Of a DNA stretch of 64,000 nucleotides, positions 59,462 to 64,000 are shown one piece after another (the first letter of the stretch is position 1; every line of letters begins with the position of its first letter). The position numbers and the translations under genes were made by a program. Source of the DNA: CAZCAQ01 sp964496905 (GTDB lineage: Bacteria > Patescibacteriota > WWE3 > UBA101185 > UBA10185); NCBI GenBank assembly GCA_964496905.1, contig CAZCAQ010000004.1, forward strand, positions 6,701 through 70,700, in the 5' to 3' direction. The notes beneath the pieces are model-generated. The model worked only from the letters and a program-made list of their open reading frames with translations, did no database searches and was not told the DNA's origin.

Positions 59462-60502
59462 CTAATAAATATTCTTGTTGAAGTCAAGGCCTAATATTAA
59501 AGTTACGTCTGCGCGCTCAACATCACTTTCAATAAGACTATACTTAGTCTTCTTTTCAATTTTGTCTACTTTAAAAAAAGACCTTAAATATTTTACGCTT
59601 TGAGATTCAGGATTATCAGTTACTATTACGCTTTCTGAGTAATCATTTTTAGCATTACCTACAAAGGTTACCCTTCCGCCAACACGCTCAACCACCTCAG
59701 ATGCGTAGTTACCTGCTCCACTAATTTGAGCTCCATTTAAAATTGAAATCATAAACTTTTCATCGGCAATGTTTGAGTTAGCTACAATATTCTTTAATAG
59801 AGCTGGATAATCTTTTTCACTTTTACTGATCGTTAAAGGTTCATTGGATAAAAACTCAAAAAAGGCGTACAACTCTCGATCTGTTACGTCTGTATGTAAG
59901 TTGCCTTGCAGATTATTTAAAGCAAAATCCTTTAACAAAAGGACAAACTGCGCGGTACTTGGTTCACCAAAAGTGGATTCAACTGAAGAATATTGTTCAT
60001 GATTTACATAAACATATCTATCTATTTTGAACATTAAATTATTTTCAACCGTTTTAACAAAAAATTTCTCGGCTTCTTTAGGTTCCGTATTTACTGAATT
60101 TGATAACGCCATTAGGTTAAATGCTTTTTCCTTGCCAAACTTTCCTGGAACTTCATAATCTTGCTGATTACCTAAGTTAACTAAGGATAACTCATTATCC
60201 TTTTTATCCATTATGACAAGCTTTAAAGACTTAATATGGGGGGAATCTTTAGAAATATCATCAGCAGAAACAAGCAAAATAGTAAAAATATCTTTTTCAT
60301 CAAAATTTTGAGCATCAACGCTTTGCGCAGATGCAAAAACAGTATTCATACGTTTATACATCACTGCAGAAAAAAATAAAATTGATGAAATTCCAAGCAA
60401 AAATACAGTAGTTAAAATATAAGAAGCTTTTTTGCGTACTTTTCTATTTACAAGCTTGAGAGGCTTTTTTTTACTTTTTTTGCGGGCAGCCCTTGGTGGC
60501 AT
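59462..60502 (-). CDS. Degenerate LCP protein with LytR_C domain
   Basis: 346 residues: a very basic N-terminus (about 25 Lys/Arg-rich residues), one membrane helix (ILTTVFLLGISSILFFSAVMY), an LCP-like domain (about 70-230; IFTILLVSADDISKD, IKSLKLVIMDKKDNELSLVNLG, IDRYVYVNHEQ) and a C-terminal LytR_C domain (about 245-340; MISILNGAQISGAGNYASEVVERVG). LCP enzymes attach glycopolymers to peptidoglycan or proteins and need conserved Asp and Arg residues, usually in R-x-D-T and P-R-D-T patterns. Here these read KSLKL and GNQQD, so catalysis by the usual mechanism is doubtful. Likely a structural or regulatory envelope protein. Confidence 0.7.
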   Translation of the reverse strand: MPPRAARKKSKKKPLKLVNRKVRKKASYILTTVFLLGISSILFFSAVMYKRMNTVFASAQSVDAQNFDEKDIFTILLVSADDISKDSPHIKSLKLVIMDKKDNELSLVNLGNQQDYEVPGKFGKEKAFNLMALSNSVNTEPKEAEKFFVKTVENNLMFKIDRYVYVNHEQYSSVESTFGEPSTAQFVLLLKDFALNNLQGNLHTDVTDRELYAFFEFLSNEPLTISKSEKDYPALLKNIVANSNIADEKFMISILNGAQISGAGNYASEVVERVGGRVTFVGNAKNDYSESVIVTDNPESQSVKYLRSFFKVDKIEKKTKYSLIESDVERADVTLILGLDFNKNIY

Positions 60503-60511
60503 GAAATAATA

Positions 60512-61210
60512 TTAGTCTATCTTGAATTCGTTGGGAAGGGGTGAAATAAAATCAAACTCTTTTTGTGTCCGATCATCAACAAAAGAAAGTTGAGTAGCAT
60601 GTAGCATTAGCCTAGGAAACAACGGATAGCACTTCTCCAAATTTTTTTTGCCCAAGTAGATTTCATCACCTGCAATTGGTAAGTTTAAAGCCGTTAAATG
60701 AACTCTTATTTGATGCGTTCTGCCAGTTATAGGCCTTGCTTCAACAAGTGTAAACTCAATCCCCTCTTTTTCAAAAACCTTTAGTTTAGTAAAGCTGGTA
60801 CGAGCATCCTTACCTCCATCTACTACAGCGAATTTAAATCTATTGTCAGGATTGCGTGCTATTGGTGCATTTATAGTAATTTCGTCCTCTTTCATTTTGC
60901 CCAAGCATATTGCTACATAGCGTTTTTTTACTTTGCGCTGTTTAAATAACAGTTGCAAAAAGTCAAAATACTCTTGGTTCTTTGCGGCCAAAACAAGTCC
61001 AGAAGTGTCTTTATCAAGTCTATGTACAATACCGCCACGTGAGTAAAAATCGGACTCAGTATCTTCTTTTTCGTCCATATCTAGGTATTCTGAAGAGTAT
61101 TCGGCCAAAGTTTGCCCTTGAGTTGTTTCAGATTTATTTACTACTAAGCCAGTGGGTTTATCGTAAACAACAATATTATCGTCTTCGAATATTACTTTTA
61201 CGTTATTCAT
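60512..61210 (-). CDS. RluA-family 23S rRNA/tRNA pseudouridine synthase
   Basis: The 232 residues begin with VIFEDDNIVVYDKPTGLVVNKS and have the catalytic motif HRLDKDTSGLVL with Asp66, plus RPITGRTHQIRVHLTALNLPIAGDEIY. An N-terminal S4 domain is absent, so it is the short form, and the exact RNA target cannot be told. An acidic insert (EYLDMDEKEDTESDFYSRGG) precedes the active-site motif. It overlaps the response regulator gene by eight bases. Confidence 0.92.
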   Translation of the reverse strand: MNNVKVIFEDDNIVVYDKPTGLVVNKSETTQGQTLAEYSSEYLDMDEKEDTESDFYSRGGIVHRLDKDTSGLVLAAKNQEYFDFLQLLFKQRKVKKRYVAICLGKMKEDEITINAPIARNPDNRFKFAVVDGGKDARTSFTKLKVFEKEGIEFTLVEARPITGRTHQIRVHLTALNLPIAGDEIYLGKKNLEKCYPLFPRLMLHATQLSFVDDRTQKEFDFISPLPNEFKID

Positions 61211-61586
61211 CAGCGACTACAGGTTCAGTGCTGTACTTCCCTACTTCTTGGATAATTTCCTGCGGAGTAATATTAGACTTAACTAAATAGTTGTTGGCAC
61301 CTAGTTGCATGCACGCCTGTAATATTGAGTCTTTATCAAGATTTGTAAGTAAAATAACGGGCTTATTTCTTAAATCAGCATTTGACTTAATGTTAGACAA
61401 AATTTCCAACCCATCTCGCTTTGGCAGCATTATGTCTAGCAACAAAATTTCCCACTGTCCTGCAAGCGCCTTTGTTAATGCTTCGTCACCATCAGCCGCT
61501 TGATCTACTGTATGCCCTTCAATGCTAAGCAATTCGGTATATATTTCACGGATATCCGCTTCGTCTTCGACAAGTAATATTTTCAT
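61203..61586 (-). CDS. Stand-alone response-regulator receiver protein
   Basis: A CheY-like protein of 127 residues: acidic pocket VEDEAD, phospho-acceptor Asp51 (LLLDIMLPKRDGL), Thr in ILLTNL, and Lys in YLVKS. There is no output domain; a 20-residue C-terminal extension follows. It directly follows a second receiver gene two bases upstream. No histidine kinase is found in this window, so its partner lies elsewhere. Confidence 0.9.
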   Translation of the reverse strand: MKILLVEDEADIREIYTELLSIEGHTVDQAADGDEALTKALAGQWEILLLDIMLPKRDGLEILSNIKSNADLRNKPVILLTNLDKDSILQACMQLGANNYLVKSNITPQEIIQEVGKYSTEPVVADE

Positions 61587-61588
61587 AC

Positions 61589-61969
61589 TTAAAAATAGTT
61601 GCGAACTTCGGCAACAATATAGTCAGGCGTTATCTCCGACTTAATTAAATAACCATCAGCACCTAGCGAGAAACACTCAGTAATAATTGGCTCACTTTCA
61701 AGGTTGGTCAAAAGCAAAACTGGCTTTTTAGCTAGATCAGGCACCTTTTTTATCTCTCTAAGCACATGCAGGCCATCTTGCCCAGGAAGCATTATGTCTA
61801 AAAGCAATAAGTCCCATGGTTTTGAGTTTGCAATCTCCAAGCCCGAATTACCTTCTTCTGCCTCTAATACTAAAAAACCCGAGTCTTTTAGAATTTCGGC
61901 ATATATCTGTCTAATATCAGCCTCGTCTTCTATAATTAAAATTGTTTTTGCGGCAACTTGTTCTTCCAT
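61589..61969 (-). CDS. Stand-alone response-regulator receiver protein
   Basis: A 126-residue CheY-like protein with IIEDEADIR, phospho-acceptor Asp58 (LLLLDIMLPGQDGL), LLLTNL and YLIKSE. It closely resembles the next receiver downstream in sequence, which points to tandem duplication. The pair lacks output domains and could pass phosphate between them or to an unseen partner, for example in pilus control; that role is a guess. Confidence 0.9.
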   Translation of the reverse strand: MEEQVAAKTILIIEDEADIRQIYAEILKDSGFLVLEAEEGNSGLEIANSKPWDLLLLDIMLPGQDGLHVLREIKKVPDLAKKPVLLLTNLESEPIITECFSLGADGYLIKSEITPDYIVAEVRNYF

Positions 61970-61978
61970 TTGTAACTT

Positions 61979-62395
61979 TTAAGACCTTTCAGAATTATGT
62001 ACCAGTTGATTATACATAACTTGTACTCGTTTTTTAACAAGTAGATCGTATGCAAGCAAAATTGCACCTGTGCTAATAAATATATCGGCCATATTAAAGC
62101 GAAATAAACCAAAAAACGACCAGTAATCCATTACACAACCCCTTACAAACGCTTCAACTATAAGTATAAAACTTCCCGACAAGAGTAAGCCAGAAGAAAA
62201 AGACCTTAAACGTGAAGTAATACCTAAAAACAGCAAAATTGCCGCTACAATGGTGAAAACCGCTATTTTTACGCCAAGCGAAATGGGTGTGCAAACAGCA
62301 TTTGTTGAGTCATAAAGGTTATTTGAGCTAAAAACAAACAAAAACACACTAGCACAAAAAAATGTTAAGGGGAAAACCTGGTCACTTATTTTCAT
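61979..62395 (-). CDS. lspA: LspA-like signal peptidase II
   Basis: LspA is the membrane aspartic protease that removes lipoprotein signal peptides. The 138-residue product has four membrane helices and both catalytic-type aspartates: Asp90 (GCVMDYWSFFG) and Asp104 (FRFNMADIFISTGAILL), matching the family's V-x-D-F and F-N-x-A-D-S patterns. The usual GNxxDR segment before the first reads SGSFILIVEAF, so it is divergent and shorter than normal (about 160). It overlaps the Lgt-like gene by 14 bases, a pairing fitting lipoprotein processing. Confidence 0.7.
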   Translation of the reverse strand: MKISDQVFPLTFFCASVFLFVFSSNNLYDSTNAVCTPISLGVKIAVFTIVAAILLFLGITSRLRSFSSGLLLSGSFILIVEAFVRGCVMDYWSFFGLFRFNMADIFISTGAILLAYDLLVKKRVQVMYNQLVHNSERS

Positions 62396-63398
62396 CAGAC
62401 GCAGGATCTTGTTCTTCCACTAAAGTTGTAGCCTCAGGAAAAGCCTCAAGACGCTCTTGTGGAATTGGCTTGCCCGAAACATCCGAAACTCCGTAAGTAC
62501 CTCCACTAATTTTGTTTAGCGCCTTAGCTATTTGAGCACGTGATTTTTGAACAATTCCAAGTGACATCTGTTGAGTATCGTGCATCATGTCTTCAGTAGC
62601 GTCTTCTACTAGTTCAGCATTGTCGTTTTCGCGATCTTCGTAAGTTAAGTATGGATCGCTGGCTTTAATATCGGCTTCTTCTTTTGCCAATTCTTTATCT
62701 TTAGATAAAAGCTTTTGCTTCATTTTTTCTATAAAATCTGCTGATAAATGGTTGCTCATGTTTTTTTTGAACCTTACAAGTATTACTACTAAGCCTATTG
62801 TAATTAACAAAAGATAAATTGGCAACAAAGCTGCTCCAAAGATAAAATACAAAATTATTGAAGTAAATGCGCAAAAAGCTGAAAAAGTTAAGCCCGATTT
62901 AACCTTATGATTACGCAAAGTTGAAAATACCGAATAAAACAAAATGTAGAGCGTAAAAACAAACAAATATTTTGGCTGTTGAGTATAAACCACGTAGCCT
63001 AAAGCTACTATGGAAGCCAAAAACGAGAGTCCCAGCGCAAATATATCTAAAACTCTATAAGGTGACCATTTCCACTTTTTAGCCAAAGCAATAGCCACAT
63101 ATACAAATACTACTATGCTAACTGCAAAATTAATTTTTGCAGAAAATATAAATTCGGCCACATCATTAATGTCTTTAACTAAAGTTGGGTACAGCAAAAA
63201 AAACGCAATCTTGCCAAAAATAAGCGCGCTAAAAAAAGAGATCAAAAACAGATCAAAAAGCTTCTCGTCGTCAAAACCGTCTTTTTTGCCTTCGTACCAA
63301 ACACCAAATAGGCAAAGTAAGCCGCCTAAAAACATAAATAAACCAAAAATATTGAGGTTTTCGGGAGTAAATGCAAAATTTTGTATAAATTGAAACAT
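62382..63398 (-). CDS. Fusion of a degenerate Lgt-like membrane domain with a DksA/TraR-like domain lacking zinc ligands
   Basis: 338 residues. Residues 1-205 are polytopic and follow the Lgt pattern (NIFGLFMFLGGLLCLFGVWYEGKKDGFDDEKLFDL, FFSALIFGKIAFFLLYP, YRVLDIFALGLSFLASIVALGY), but the Lgt active-site motifs HGG and GRIGNFxNGE are absent. Residues about 215-330 resemble TraR/DksA: a helical hairpin (FIEKMKQKLLSKDKELAKEEADIK), then GGTYGVSDVSGKPIPQERLEAFPEATTLVE. In the C4 zinc finger the first CxxC is Ser305 and Ser308, and the second pair is Leu and Glu, so zinc cannot bind there. It is translated ahead of and overlapping the LspA-like gene. The fold assignment is by eye. Confidence 0.65.
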   Translation of the reverse strand: MFQFIQNFAFTPENLNIFGLFMFLGGLLCLFGVWYEGKKDGFDDEKLFDLFLISFFSALIFGKIAFFLLYPTLVKDINDVAEFIFSAKINFAVSIVVFVYVAIALAKKWKWSPYRVLDIFALGLSFLASIVALGYVVYTQQPKYLFVFTLYILFYSVFSTLRNHKVKSGLTFSAFCAFTSIILYFIFGAALLPIYLLLITIGLVVILVRFKKNMSNHLSADFIEKMKQKLLSKDKELAKEEADIKASDPYLTYEDRENDNAELVEDATEDMMHDTQQMSLGIVQKSRAQIAKALNKISGGTYGVSDVSGKPIPQERLEAFPEATTLVEEQDPASDENK

Positions 63399-63427
63399 AA
63401 GGCTTTGGTTGTGCGTTTAAGCGCGGA

Positions 63428-63979
63428 TCAGGCCTTTGAAATATATTCGCCGGATCGTGTGTCTATTTTAACAAGATCCCCAATTTTAACAAATGTTGGA
63501 ACTTTGGTTATAAGTCCATTAGCTAATGTGGCATCCTTAAGCGTGTTTGTAACAGTATTTCCCTTAAATCCTGGTTCTGTGTAAGATACTTCAAAGACCA
63601 TAGTATTTGGAACATCTATTGATATTGGGCGACTTTCAAAATAAAGTATGTCAACTGTCTCCCCTGCTACAAGATAGTAACTTAAGTCACCAATAATACC
63701 TTTAGCAATTGTGAATTGATCATAAGTTGTAGGATCCATAAAAACATAGCCGTTGTCTTCATAAAGGTATTGAGCTGGCTTGCGCGACATTTGGGCATCC
63801 TCTATTTTGACAGCTCCACTATAAGATTTTTCTAAAACTTGGTCTGTAATAAGGTTTCGTACTTTTACTCGCACTGTGGCACCGCCTCTGGCAACTTTGG
63901 AAAATGAGTACTTTTCCACTTTAAATGGAAAGCCGTCTTCTTTATAGATTTTTCCTGTTTTTAGTTCTGTTGCGAGCAT
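63428..63979 (-). CDS. efp: Translation elongation factor P
   Basis: EF-P relieves ribosome stalling at polyproline. The 183-residue product has the KOW-like domain I (MLATELKTGKIYKEDGFPFKVEKYSFSKVARGGATVRVKVRNL), domain II with YLYEDNGYVFMDPTTYDQ, and domain III with VSYTEPGFKGNTVTNTLKDATLANGLITKVPTFVKIGD, all in order. The tip of the domain I loop, where E. coli has the modified Lys34 (GKG), reads Ala-Arg31-Gly-Gly, so the tip residue is arginine. No EarP or EpmA/B gene is nearby. Confidence 0.96.
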   Translation of the reverse strand: MLATELKTGKIYKEDGFPFKVEKYSFSKVARGGATVRVKVRNLITDQVLEKSYSGAVKIEDAQMSRKPAQYLYEDNGYVFMDPTTYDQFTIAKGIIGDLSYYLVAGETVDILYFESRPISIDVPNTMVFEVSYTEPGFKGNTVTNTLKDATLANGLITKVPTFVKIGDLVKIDTRSGEYISKA

Positions 63980-63988
63980 TGCGGAGGA

Positions 63989-63994
63989 AGTATA
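63989..63994 (-). promoter_or_regulatory. efp -10 box, probably leaderless
   Basis: On the minus strand TATACT (63994-63989) lies nine bases before the ATG at 63979. The -35 would fall outside the window. Confidence 0.5.
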
Positions 63995-64000
63995 GCTTAT

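Noticed and set aside
1..64000. CRISPR arrays, insertion sequences, prophage and rRNA genes
   Set aside because: No regularly spaced direct repeats, transposase motifs, phage structural genes or rRNA core sequences were seen on either strand.

Overview
This is a 64 kb, AT-rich scaffold piece carrying four 100-base runs of N (assembly gaps). It most likely comes from a bacterium of the Candidate Phyla Radiation (Patescibacteria), possibly near Katanobacteria (WWE3) or Microgenomates; this placement is inferred from gene content, with no marker phylogeny behind it. The signs are a type IV pilus set without PilQ or PilP (no outer-membrane secretin), small or streamlined versions of core proteins (YebC, delta-prime, an LspA-like protein), degenerate membrane-lipoprotein and acyl-carrier proteins, and many large secreted proteins. 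No rRNA, tRNA, CRISPR array, insertion sequence or prophage was seen.

Layout. 1-7.2 kb (+ strand, except one gene): end of an unknown gene, an unknown minus-strand gene, recG, rsmD, rpmF, a gene lost in a gap, a serine-less acyl-carrier-like protein, rnc, then rpsP-khpA-trmD. 7.3-24.4 kb (- strand): one long type IV pilus region, read in transcription order as pilB, pilT, pilC, a pilin, a small secreted protein, pilD, a membrane protein, a large secreted protein, a PilX-like protein, a run of prepilins, then pilM, pilN, pilO. 24.5-27 kb: small orphan genes around holB. 27.2-33.8 kb (+): gyrB, Mn-type pyrophosphatase ppaC, a small gene, gyrA, rnhB. 33.9-46.6 kb (+): a cell-surface locus with a 2125-residue secreted protein, two membrane-anchored DUF916-like proteins, two paralogous small secreted proteins sharing a WxL-like C-terminal module with the giant protein, a secreted dockerin protein and a membrane-anchored cohesin protein. 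46.6-51 kb: a HAM1 NTPase fused to an IMP-dehydrogenase-like domain, a band-7 protein, and a Xer recombinase on the other strand. 51-64 kb (mostly -): a gene-poor 760 bp stretch, membrane protein-ruvC-yebC, a VirD4/HerA-like ATPase with a Pro-rich partner, a degenerate LCP/LytR_C protein, an RluA-family pseudouridine synthase, two tandem receiver proteins, an LspA-like protein, an Lgt-like/DksA-like fusion, and efp.

How the genes work together. PilB and PilT are assembly and retraction ATPases acting on the PilC platform, PilD processes the eight or so prepilins and PilM/N/O align the machine, so the cell can probably build and retract pili. The 34-46 kb locus looks like a surface assembly whose secreted parts share one C-terminal module and sit beside membrane-anchored binding partners; this is the best candidate for an undescribed system here.

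Expression. At least twelve genes have a recognisable -10 box only 6-9 bases before the ATG, so many core mRNAs are probably leaderless, whereas pilins and small orphan genes carry strong Shine-Dalgarno sequences. Several small orphan genes have their own promoter or terminator hairpin and a less AT-rich codon use than the core genes around them.
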